Source: Flavobacterium frigoris PS1 | GTDB taxonomy: Bacteria > Bacteroidota > Bacteroidia > Flavobacteriales > Flavobacteriaceae | Assembly: GCF_000252125.1 (NCBI RefSeq) | Contig: NZ_AHKF01000004.1 | Span: 99,854-163,853 of the forward strand | DNA: 64,000 bases | Direction: 5' to 3' | Shown: piece by piece, positions 57,066 through 64,000 of the stretch | Position numbering within the stretch: the stretch's first letter is position 1 | Layout of the letters: the number at the start of each line of letters is the position of its first letter | Position numbers and translations under genes: made by a program | Notes under the pieces: model-generated | What the model was told of the DNA's origin: nothing | Seen by the model: only the letters and a program-made list of their open reading frames with translations | Database searches by the model: none

Positions 57066-58499
57066 TTAGTTATCCCACCAAACTTTAGTATTAATAGCAT
57101 CACTGCCGCCCAAGAGTTCTAGAGCTTTACGATAATTGTCAGCATTATTTATTTGAACATCCGTATTATACATAAACCTTGAAGGCATTTCACCGTTGTT
57201 TTCCATTGCCTCTGTTTTAGGAAGGACTGGAAATCCAGTTCGTCTGTATTCAAACCATTGCTGATAATCAACAAAATAAAGAGCATAATACTTCTGAAGC
57301 ATTATTCTTTCTAAAGTTCCATTATAAATTGCCATTGGGTTGTCAAAATAATCTGCTGGCACCACCGCATCCAGTTGCTCCATTGCTGCTTTTACTCCTT
57401 TGATGTAATGCTCTTCTGGGTTTGCAATAAATCCTTTTTGAGCGACTTCTGCTTTAATAAATTCCACTTCAGAATAGGGTAAAACAACTATTTTCATTGG
57501 ATTTGTTACTTGTGCTATATTGAAAGTCGAAGCGTCATATTTAAATTGAGATTCGGCACCTTCATAGGCGCTAGGAATTCCTTTGTAACCTATTGGCTTA
57601 CTATTAAAATCACTGGCAATAGTCGCAATAATAGGTCTCCTTGGGTCTTCTAATAGATTCAGGTTGTCAATAAAAAACTCCCCTATTTTTACACTCAACC
57701 TGAAATCCTGAGGTCTTCCCCAAGGAGATACATTTGGCGTAACACCACTTACATGAAGTATTGCCGATTCTTGGGTATTTACAAAAACAGGATACTGGGT
57801 CGGATTCTGAATCATGCTTGCAAGTTTTTGAAAAGCATTCGTTTCAGTTCTATTCGAGATTCGCAATAATAATCTTAGATGCAATGAGTTCGTGAATTTT
57901 TGCCACTTTTTGACATCGTTTTTAAAAAGAATATCATCGGCATAAACCATTGCAATTTTAGGATTATATAGATTATTTGCCCTTTCTAAATCGGCAAGAA
58001 TGGTTTGATAAATGAATTCCTGTGAATCAAATTTAGGGTAAAAATTTCCTTCTTCACCATTCACCGCCTCTGTCATAGGTACAGGCCCAAATATATCAGT
58101 TAAATTGGCGTATGCTAATGCTTGTAAAGTGAGAGCAATTGCTTCGTAATTAGGATCCTCCGCTTTAACAGATGCTAATCGCATTTCCTTTATATTGTTC
58201 AACCAACGGTAATACCAGTACCAAGAAGAATTTCCAATACTTTGACTGACATCATATCTGTGCAATCCTCCTGAAACGCTTGGAAAAGGCAAGGAAACTT
58301 GCATTAAATCGAAAGTAATACTTGCGCTTCTGTCGGCATTATGAGTCGCTAATCCATAAATAATAGGATTAAGCAAGGTGCCAGGACTAATTTGAGCAAT
58401 TCGGTTTGGGTCTTCGTTGATTTCTTCAAAATCCTTAGTACAAGCTAGACTCATAAAAAGGAGCGTCAGACTAAGTGATAAAATTTTAATTTTTTTCAT
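57066..58499 (-). CDS. SusD/RagB-like outer-membrane lipoprotein
   Basis: This 477-residue protein has a lipoprotein signal peptide (LLFMSLACTKD, Cys20) and reads like the SusD-like_2 subgroup: EDPNRIAQISPGTLLNPIIY, QALAYANLTDIFGPVPMTEA, and near the end MLQKYYALYFVDYQQWFEYR then RTGFP. It forms the lid of the transporter encoded 11 bases upstream. The ligand is unknown, and context suggests a phosphate-bearing organic compound. Confidence 0.9.
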   Translation of the reverse strand: MKKIKILSLSLTLLFMSLACTKDFEEINEDPNRIAQISPGTLLNPIIYGLATHNADRSASITFDLMQVSLPFPSVSGGLHRYDVSQSIGNSSWYWYYRWLNNIKEMRLASVKAEDPNYEAIALTLQALAYANLTDIFGPVPMTEAVNGEEGNFYPKFDSQEFIYQTILADLERANNLYNPKIAMVYADDILFKNDVKKWQKFTNSLHLRLLLRISNRTETNAFQKLASMIQNPTQYPVFVNTQESAILHVSGVTPNVSPWGRPQDFRLSVKIGEFFIDNLNLLEDPRRPIIATIASDFNSKPIGYKGIPSAYEGAESQFKYDASTFNIAQVTNPMKIVVLPYSEVEFIKAEVAQKGFIANPEEHYIKGVKAAMEQLDAVVPADYFDNPMAIYNGTLERIMLQKYYALYFVDYQQWFEYRRTGFPVLPKTEAMENNGEMPSRFMYNTDVQINNADNYRKALELLGGSDAINTKVWWDN

Positions 58500-58510
58500 C
58501 TTTATGTTTT

Positions 58511-61500
58511 TTAAAAGTTCACTTTTAAGTTCATTCCGTATGATGCAGGAGAAGGCATTTGTCCCATTTCAATACCAGGTAAAATAGTATCTCCATTTAA
58601 GGCAGCGGTTTCAGGATCATAAATTGGAAAATCTGAAATTGTTGCTAAATTTGATCCGAATATAGAAATGTCCATACCCAATATCCCCGACTTTCCTAAA
58701 AACCGCTTTGGCAAACTGTATTTCACACTTACTTCCCTTAATTTAAGGAAAGACGCGGCAAACGAATTCGATTCGATATTTGCCCTTCTATAGTAGCGGT
58801 TATACCAGTCAGGGGTAATTGCTTCTGTGGTATTAGGAGAATAACTTCCATCCGCATTTAGCACTACACCTTCACCCACTATAACACCTTCTTCACGCCC
58901 TTCTAAGTTGGACTTTAATTTCCCTTGTTGCGTTAATTTATGATGCGTTTGAGAATATATTATTCCCCCATATTGTCCATCTATCATTACATTCAAAGTG
59001 ACATTCCCTAATTTAAAACTATTTAAAAGTCCCGCTTTCCAGTCTGGACTAGCATCCCCAATTAGTTGTATTTCATCAGGATAAGCGGGTAGTCCTTTAC
59101 TGTCATAAACAATTTCACCCTCTGGAGACCGAACAAAACCATATCCATAAATAGCAGTTGTTGTACCGCCTACTTTTGCAATAAGAGTTGCTGTACCTCC
59201 TGAACCAATTTCCTGTTGTCCATTAATCCCATCAGCTAATTCTAAAACTTTATTCCAGTTTTTAGACCAAGTTAAAGTAGAGCTCCAGCTAAAATTATTC
59301 GCTTTAATTATTTTTCCGGTCATAGTTAATTCTACTCCCTGATTTTTAACCACCCCAGAATTTAAAACCCCAGAACTGTAACCCGTTGTTATATCAAGTG
59401 GTACGGAAATAATTTGATTTTTTGTAAGCGTTTGGTATACTGTAGCATCAAAATTTAGCCTGTTATTAAACAACTTTGATTCCAAACCAGTTTCATAACT
59501 AGTGGTGATTTCTGGTTTAAAATTCGCATTATATAATGTGGTGGGCACTGTCGCAGAACTAGGAAAAGCATTTTGACTGTAGTATTTACTTGTCTTATAC
59601 GGATCTGTATCAGTACCAACTTGAGCATAGGAGAACCTATATTTTAGATAATTTACGGCAGAAGGTAAATTAAGTATTTCAGAAAGAATAAAACTTGTAT
59701 TTATCGACGGATAAAAGAAGGAGTTATTCTCTACTGGAAGTGTGCTCGACCAATCATTCCTTCCTGTTAGATCTAGGAATATTTTTTTGTCAAAAGACAG
59801 GGAAAATAAACCATACAAACTGTTCACTTTTTTATTCCTGTCGTGAGTTGTAATAATAGCATTGCTTACCCCATTTGCCAATTTATAAACTCCAGGCACA
59901 ACTAGCCCTTCAACAGAAGCATCTGTTCGGCGGTACTTATAAGTCATGGAATTTCCTCCTGCTGAAAATGACAAACCTAATTTCTTGGTTAAATCTTTAT
60001 TATAAGTAAGTAAGAAATCCGAATTAACCTCAACTTTATTGATGTCTTGAGATTGATAATATCCCTTAGCATATCGGTTGATACTATATGGTCTTTTTTG
60101 TTCCCTATCCTGACTATACGTATTTAAAGAAGTCCTTAACATTAACTTCAGATTGGTAGAAAGATCTATATTGGCAAAAACATTTCCAACAATTTGATCA
60201 CTTAGCAATGGATTTGTTGCTTCATATGCTATCAGGTACGGATTATCGATATAAGAACTAAAAGGTGCTATTTTTTGAATGTCCTTTTGTCCGTCTAACC
60301 ATATTGGGCGGTACCAGTCCAAATCGATATTTGGGTTTTGAAAGATCATAAAATAGGCCGCCGAACCGTTATTATATCCAGTTCCAGGTAAATTTTGGCT
60401 ATTCCTATTGTTGTAATTAATGACTGATCCAATTTTTATTTTTTTAGAAATTTGATAGTTGGCATTAATAGAGGCAGTGATTCTTTCGAACCCAGTATTA
60501 GGCATAATCCATTCGTTTTTTTGATAGCCGATAGAAGCTCTCATAGAACCATTTTTATCACCACCTTGTAGCGTAATATTGTTGTTAGTCGTAATTCCTG
60601 TTCGCCAGAAATTCTTTCTATTGTTTTTATAAGGCTGCCATAATTGTCTTTCTTTAGATTGACCTTGTAGTTCAGGGTCATATTGGTAGAAAAATTGCCC
60701 TTCAAATTTAGGCCCCCAAGCACTACTTGTACTGCCTGTATTTCCACCGTCTGCAGAACTTCCGTAGGAATAATAAGGATCACCATTACTGTCAAAAGAT
60801 TTTCCCGTTCCTTGTCCATATTCATATTGATAATCGGGCCATCTTTGAATAATATCTAAGCTTACGCTGGAATTGTAAGTAACGCCCAAACCTTTTGTTT
60901 TTTTACCTGATTTTGTAGTGATAATCAATGCTCCATTGGCCGCTCTACTCCCATAAAGAGCTGTAGCTCCAGGGCCTTTTAACACGGTGACATTTTCAAT
61001 GTCGTTTGCATTTATATCTGAAATACCATTCCCATAATCTATTGGAGAATCGTCCCCAGTATAAGCACTTGAAGACCCAGAAGTTGTCATTTCATTATTT
61101 ATGGGAACGCCATCAATTACAATTAAAGCATTGTTTCCGTTCGGATTAAGAGAATTGTTCCCTCTTAATGTTATTTGTTGGGAATTAATCGGACCTGATC
61201 CGGACGATATGATATTAAGTCCAGCAACTTTTCCTTTTAAACCAGAAGACCAGTTATTGGGAACCGCTTGATTTAAAATATCTGAACCAATAGTGGCTTG
61301 TGAAAAACCCAATCTCTTTTCTTCCCTCTTAATTCCCAGAGCCGTTACAATCACTTCATCGAGTTTATTGGTGTCTTCCGTCAATATGATTTCCTGAAAT
61401 CCAGAACTATTGGCTACTACCTCTTTATCTTCAAATCCCATAAAGGAGACAATTAATGTAGTAGATATCCCAGAAAGCTTTAAACTAAACTTACCATCAA

Positions 61501-61960
61501 AATCGGTAAGAGTACCATTATTGGTTCCTTTTTCCTTTACCATTGCACCAGGCAAAGGCAATCCTTCTTGATCCAATACGATACCTCTCGAAATTTGCTG
61601 CGCTACATCCATTTTAATTACTGAAATGGTATTGTTTAATTTTTTAAATCGAAAACCAGTTAATGCACTTATTCTGCTTAAAACAGCTGTAAGGTTCTGG
61701 TTTTTTACAATTAAAGTTAGATGTTGTTTTGAAGATGAAATTTTATCATCGAAAACAAAGGTAACGTCGGTTTTATCTTCAATCGACACAAATACTTCTG
61801 TGATCAAGACATTCTTTAGATCAAAAGAAAGGTTTGCTTCATTTGAAATCGAATAATTTACTGGTGAAGCAAATGCTCCAGAAGCTAAAAAGAAGCAGCA
61901 TAATCGAAAAATAAACATTTTTGACTTGAAGCTCAAATATTGTTGTACTTTTATATTCAT
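58511..61960 (-). CDS. SusC/RagA-type TonB transporter with STN signalling domain
   Basis: This 1149-residue protein carries a signal peptide (about 15-32), an STN domain (about 45-115; LSFDLKNVLITEVFVSIEDK), a carboxypeptidase-regulatory-like domain (about 128-200), the plug signature ALIVIDGVPINNEM and GPGATALYGSRAANGALIIT, and a barrel ending MNLKVNF. The STN domain is what contacts a FecR anti-sigma factor, matching the FecR and sigma genes just upstream. So ligand binding probably induces the operon. Confidence 0.92.
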   Translation of the reverse strand: MNIKVQQYLSFKSKMFIFRLCCFFLASGAFASPVNYSISNEANLSFDLKNVLITEVFVSIEDKTDVTFVFDDKISSSKQHLTLIVKNQNLTAVLSRISALTGFRFKKLNNTISVIKMDVAQQISRGIVLDQEGLPLPGAMVKEKGTNNGTLTDFDGKFSLKLSGISTTLIVSFMGFEDKEVVANSSGFQEIILTEDTNKLDEVIVTALGIKREEKRLGFSQATIGSDILNQAVPNNWSSGLKGKVAGLNIISSGSGPINSQQITLRGNNSLNPNGNNALIVIDGVPINNEMTTSGSSSAYTGDDSPIDYGNGISDINANDIENVTVLKGPGATALYGSRAANGALIITTKSGKKTKGLGVTYNSSVSLDIIQRWPDYQYEYGQGTGKSFDSNGDPYYSYGSSADGGNTGSTSSAWGPKFEGQFFYQYDPELQGQSKERQLWQPYKNNRKNFWRTGITTNNNITLQGGDKNGSMRASIGYQKNEWIMPNTGFERITASINANYQISKKIKIGSVINYNNRNSQNLPGTGYNNGSAAYFMIFQNPNIDLDWYRPIWLDGQKDIQKIAPFSSYIDNPYLIAYEATNPLLSDQIVGNVFANIDLSTNLKLMLRTSLNTYSQDREQKRPYSINRYAKGYYQSQDINKVEVNSDFLLTYNKDLTKKLGLSFSAGGNSMTYKYRRTDASVEGLVVPGVYKLANGVSNAIITTHDRNKKVNSLYGLFSLSFDKKIFLDLTGRNDWSSTLPVENNSFFYPSINTSFILSEILNLPSAVNYLKYRFSYAQVGTDTDPYKTSKYYSQNAFPSSATVPTTLYNANFKPEITTSYETGLESKLFNNRLNFDATVYQTLTKNQIISVPLDITTGYSSGVLNSGVVKNQGVELTMTGKIIKANNFSWSSTLTWSKNWNKVLELADGINGQQEIGSGGTATLIAKVGGTTTAIYGYGFVRSPEGEIVYDSKGLPAYPDEIQLIGDASPDWKAGLLNSFKLGNVTLNVMIDGQYGGIIYSQTHHKLTQQGKLKSNLEGREEGVIVGEGVVLNADGSYSPNTTEAITPDWYNRYYRRANIESNSFAASFLKLREVSVKYSLPKRFLGKSGILGMDISIFGSNLATISDFPIYDPETAALNGDTILPGIEMGQMPSPASYGMNLKVNF

Positions 61961-62005
61961 TGTAATTGGCTATAAATTATTTATTTGTAGTCTGTTTTTA
62001 AATCT

Positions 62006-62038
62006 GCCCATTTCTGTTCCAGCAGAACTGGGCTTTTT
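62006..62038 (+). terminator. Hairpin with T-run, antisense in the second susC leader
   Basis: GCCCA-TTCTG pairs with CAGAA-TGGGC and is followed by five T on the plus strand, opposite to susC. A weak promoter match (TACTTTTA at 61946-61953) lies over the susC start. The layout parallels the candidate antisense RNA at 50967, but the promoter is poorer. Confidence 0.35.
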
Positions 62039-62055
62039 GTTCTATAATCGGCAAT

Positions 62056-62994
62056 TCACTTTTTTTGTTTTTCTCTTATAAGGATTTGGTTTTTAGTTAA
62101 AAAATCGATTTCGAGTTCCTTTACAATAGCGATGCTTTTAAGAACATTGCTTAATTTTTCGTCTTTAAATTTTCCAGATATTGTCATTTCCTTTAATTTC
62201 TTATTAGAAAAATTTATTTTGATATCATACCAATTTTCAAGGATTTTTGCAGCATCACCCAAACTAATATTGTTGAGCACAATTGTGTTTCTGGTCCAGG
62301 CGTTAAAATCTTCGCTATTGCCTTTTGAAAGCACAGCTTGACTTCCTGCTATAAAGCTTAGTTGTTGGTTTTTTGTTAGAACTATTTTTTTTGAAATTTC
62401 TTTTATATCCACTTCCACTTTACCGCTGTTCACACTCACCTTGGTTCTGCTGTTTTTATAAGCTTCAATATTAAATGAAGTTCCCAAAACCCGGGTTGTA
62501 ATTTTGTCTGTTTTGACTAAAAATGGTTTCTCGGGGTTTTTCACGACCTCAAAATACGCCTCGCCAGTAAGTTGAAGTTCCCTACTATTTTTGAAGTCTT
62601 TTAAATAGCTGATACTGCTGTTCGAGTTAAGGAAAACGAGACTTCCATCAGGTAAATGAATGGTCTTCTTTTCTCCTTTGACAGCAACTACCGATATATT
62701 TTCATTTTTTAATAGACTGTTTCCTAAAAATGGAATCCCTATTAAGATGAGTACTATAGCTGCTATTTTTAAGGCTGTGGAATATAGAGGTAATATCCTC
62801 TTTTTGGGCTTGCCGATTTTGGCGTTTATTTTTTTTAAGAGAAAATTCCTTTTTTCATCTGTAAAAGTATAGGGAATGACTTGACCATTGTCCTGGAGCT
62901 TTTTGAAGAATTCTTCCACCGCCTGTTGCTCTCCCCAAGAACATTTGTTTTGGGCATATTTTTTTGCCAATTGTATAAACTCGTCTTTTTGCAC
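62056..62994 (-). CDS. FecR-type anti-sigma factor
   Basis: This 312-residue protein has an N-terminal anti-sigma part (about 1-70; AKKYAQNKCSWGEQQAVEEF), one membrane helix (about 78-98; ALKIAAIVLILIGIPFLG), the FecR domain (about 105-200; KKTIHLPDGSLVFLNSNSSI, ELQLTGEAYFEVVK) and a C-terminal DUF4974 domain (about 230-310; LGDAAKILENWYDIKINFSN). It holds the sigma factor at the inner membrane until the STN domain of the transporter signals. Confidence 0.92.
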   Translation of the reverse strand: MQKDEFIQLAKKYAQNKCSWGEQQAVEEFFKKLQDNGQVIPYTFTDEKRNFLLKKINAKIGKPKKRILPLYSTALKIAAIVLILIGIPFLGNSLLKNENISVVAVKGEKKTIHLPDGSLVFLNSNSSISYLKDFKNSRELQLTGEAYFEVVKNPEKPFLVKTDKITTRVLGTSFNIEAYKNSRTKVSVNSGKVEVDIKEISKKIVLTKNQQLSFIAGSQAVLSKGNSEDFNAWTRNTIVLNNISLGDAAKILENWYDIKINFSNKKLKEMTISGKFKDEKLSNVLKSIAIVKELEIDFLTKNQILIREKQKK

Positions 62995-63091
62995 TTGATG
63001 TCTTTTGACAGATAGTCACATTTTTCAAAGCATCTACGTAGCCTGAAACTGAGTCATAACGTTTTGGTAATATCGCAGATCTCTATTTACA

Positions 63092-63670
63092 TTAAAGAAA
63101 CATTCCCGTAATAAGAACCGCTAGATGATAGGTGCCAATGGTTGCTTTTAAATGTTTCAAAGCATTACTAATGTGCTTTTCCACCGTTCGGACAGAGATG
63201 TCTAATTGTTCGGCGATTTCAGCACTAGAATAATCCTCAAAACGGCTGAGCATAAAAACCTCTTGACATTTGGGAGGAAGTTTTTTTATTTCATTAAAAA
63301 TATCTTTTTCAAACTCCTTATATTCCAAGTCTTTTTCGGTCTTAAAAGTATTGGGAATATTGTGAAGGATTTCTATATGCACAGGGCTGAATTTCAAATC
63401 CCTTATGTGATTTGCAATTTTATATTTCACTGATTTTATTAAATAAGCTTCCAAATTTAGAATATTTGCATCATTGGACTTCTCCCATAAACTGATGAAA
63501 ATTTCCTGAACAATGTCCTCAGCTATTTTTTCGTCATTATATATCTTAAAAGCATAGGCAAAAAGCCTTTTCCAATAGCGGTCAAAAATCACTTCAAAGG
63601 CTTGTTTATTGCCTTCTTTTACATATTGTTGCAGTTCACTGTCGCATAAATTTGAAAGTGTGGTTTTCAT
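63092..63670 (-). CDS. ECF-type RNA polymerase sigma factor
   Basis: About 192 residues from the ATG at 63670 (MKTTLSNLCDSELQQYVKEG). A start 11 codons earlier is possible but adds an odd hydrophobic head. Region 2 is visible in FEVIFDRYWKRLFAYAFKIY and DIVQEIFISLWEK. Region 4 is LPPKCQEVFMLSRFEDYSSA followed by the helix-turn-helix IAEQLDISVRTVEKHISNAL. It pairs with the FecR gene 98 bases downstream and should direct transcription of the SusCD-phosphoesterase genes. Confidence 0.92.
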   Translation of the reverse strand: MKTTLSNLCDSELQQYVKEGNKQAFEVIFDRYWKRLFAYAFKIYNDEKIAEDIVQEIFISLWEKSNDANILNLEAYLIKSVKYKIANHIRDLKFSPVHIEILHNIPNTFKTEKDLEYKEFEKDIFNEIKKLPPKCQEVFMLSRFEDYSSAEIAEQLDISVRTVEKHISNALKHLKATIGTYHLAVLITGMFL

Positions 63671-63703
63671 TTTTTGTGGATTTTTACAAATGAAAACAAT
63701 CAT

Positions 63704-63865
63704 ATAGAAGGAAAGGAACCATTAAGTTTAAGATTTAGTTACCTAAAGATTATTAATTTAAAATGATTCCTTTTGTGATTTCGGGAATTTAGAATAGTTT
63801 CATATTATTTTTTAAATGAAGGTTAAACTGAGTTTATAAAAGCTGTTTGGGGCCGACTCGGTAGA
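63704..63865. other. Gap upstream of the sigma gene
   Basis: AT-rich upstream region of the sigma factor gene with no coding frame and no full promoter consensus recognised. It leads into the right arm of island III. Confidence 0.4.
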
Positions 63866-63978
63866 GTGAGGAAAAAGAGTGAGGAAAAGTGAAAAATACG
63901 ACATAAACCAATTTATGCTCAAAAACATAATCATTAATAATCAGCACTTTATAAAGCAACAGGAGTTATATTTCAATT
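63866..63978 (+). repeat. Right arm of island III, similar to 53968-54087
   Basis: GAGGAAAAAGAGTGAGG, a middle with CATTAATAATCAGCACTTTA, then TTCAATTTT immediately before the fourth tRNA copy. It is ordered as in the right arm of island II. Confidence 0.7.
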
Positions 63979-64000
63979 TTCATAACCCTGAGGTCACGGG
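63979..64000 (+). repeat. tRNA-Met 3' fragment copy 4, cut by window edge
   Basis: TTCATAACCCTGAGGTCACG then GG, identical to 19201-19222 of the tRNA gene. It is directly preceded by the island right arm, not by a tRNA 5' half, so it should be another attachment-site copy and the right end of island III. Confidence 0.7.

Larger units (their letters stand above)
54132..64000 (+). mobile_element. Island III at tRNA-Met (right end beyond the window)
   Basis: This runs from the third tRNA copy to a fourth copy whose first 22 bases end the window. The left arm (54169-54300) resembles that of island I, and the right arm (63866-63978) resembles that of island II. The cargo is an ECF sigma/FecR-controlled SusCD system with two phosphoesterases. 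No integrase is seen. Confidence 0.45.

Noticed and set aside
1..64000. CRISPR arrays
   Set aside because: No regularly spaced repeats were seen; the direct repeats found are single attachment-site copies over 9 kb apart.

Overview
The window looks like a chromosome segment of a Flavobacterium-type member of the Bacteroidota. The signs are an AT-rich sequence, SusC/SusD outer-membrane pairs, an ECF sigma/FecR pair, DUF4290 and DUF493 proteins, a 6S-type RNA between zapA and rny, TTG-N19-TAnnTTTG promoters, and a type IX secretion substrate remnant. No 16S rRNA gene is present, so the genus is an inference from gene content and order.

Positions 1-19242 are ordinary core chromosome: a cut-off lipoprotein, a TonB-dependent receptor with an M23 peptidase, zapA-6S RNA-rny, xerD, an outer-membrane barrel, aroQ, a cation efflux protein, murA (with Asp in place of the fosfomycin-target Cys), DUF4290, DUF493, a P-loop kinase-like protein, recQ, fmt, HU, YqgE, a class IV aminotransferase, a START-like protein and a tRNA-Met(CAU) gene.

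Everything to the right of the tRNA lies between repeated copies of its 3' half plus its terminator. Copies are seen at 19201-19243 (intact tRNA), 31896-31939, 54088-54131 and 63979-64000 (cut by the window edge). I read this as three integrative islands stacked at one tRNA-Met attachment site. Island I (19243-31939) is a mosaic of intact genes (two DEDDh-exonuclease/GIY-YIG fusions, PRC-barrel, HtrA-like protease, AI-2E family permease, DUF2141) and gene remnants (dinB, mscS, a cation efflux gene). Island II (31939-54131) starts with two broken integrases. It then carries an almost complete sialic acid pathway on the minus strand: ROK regulator, SusC, SusD, N-acetylneuraminate lyase, mutarotase-like kelch protein, MFS transporter, two-domain sialate O-acetylesterase, N-acylglucosamine 2-epimerase, nagA, nagB and a BadF-type amino-sugar kinase. 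No sialidase is visible. Island III (54131 to beyond the end) carries an ECF sigma factor, FecR anti-sigma factor, STN-containing SusC, SusD, a calcineurin-like phosphoesterase and a glycerophosphodiester phosphodiesterase, suggesting phosphodiester scavenging.

The sialic acid route would be: import by SusC/SusD, removal of O-acetyl groups and anomer conversion in the periplasm, inner-membrane transport by the MFS protein, cleavage to ManNAc and pyruvate, epimerisation to GlcNAc, phosphorylation, deacetylation, and deamination to fructose-6-phosphate. A consensus promoter overlapping the island II susC start codon and pointing backwards, followed about 80 bases on by a terminator-like hairpin, predicts an antisense RNA of about 110 nt covering the susC leader. 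A weaker version of the same layout precedes the island III susC.
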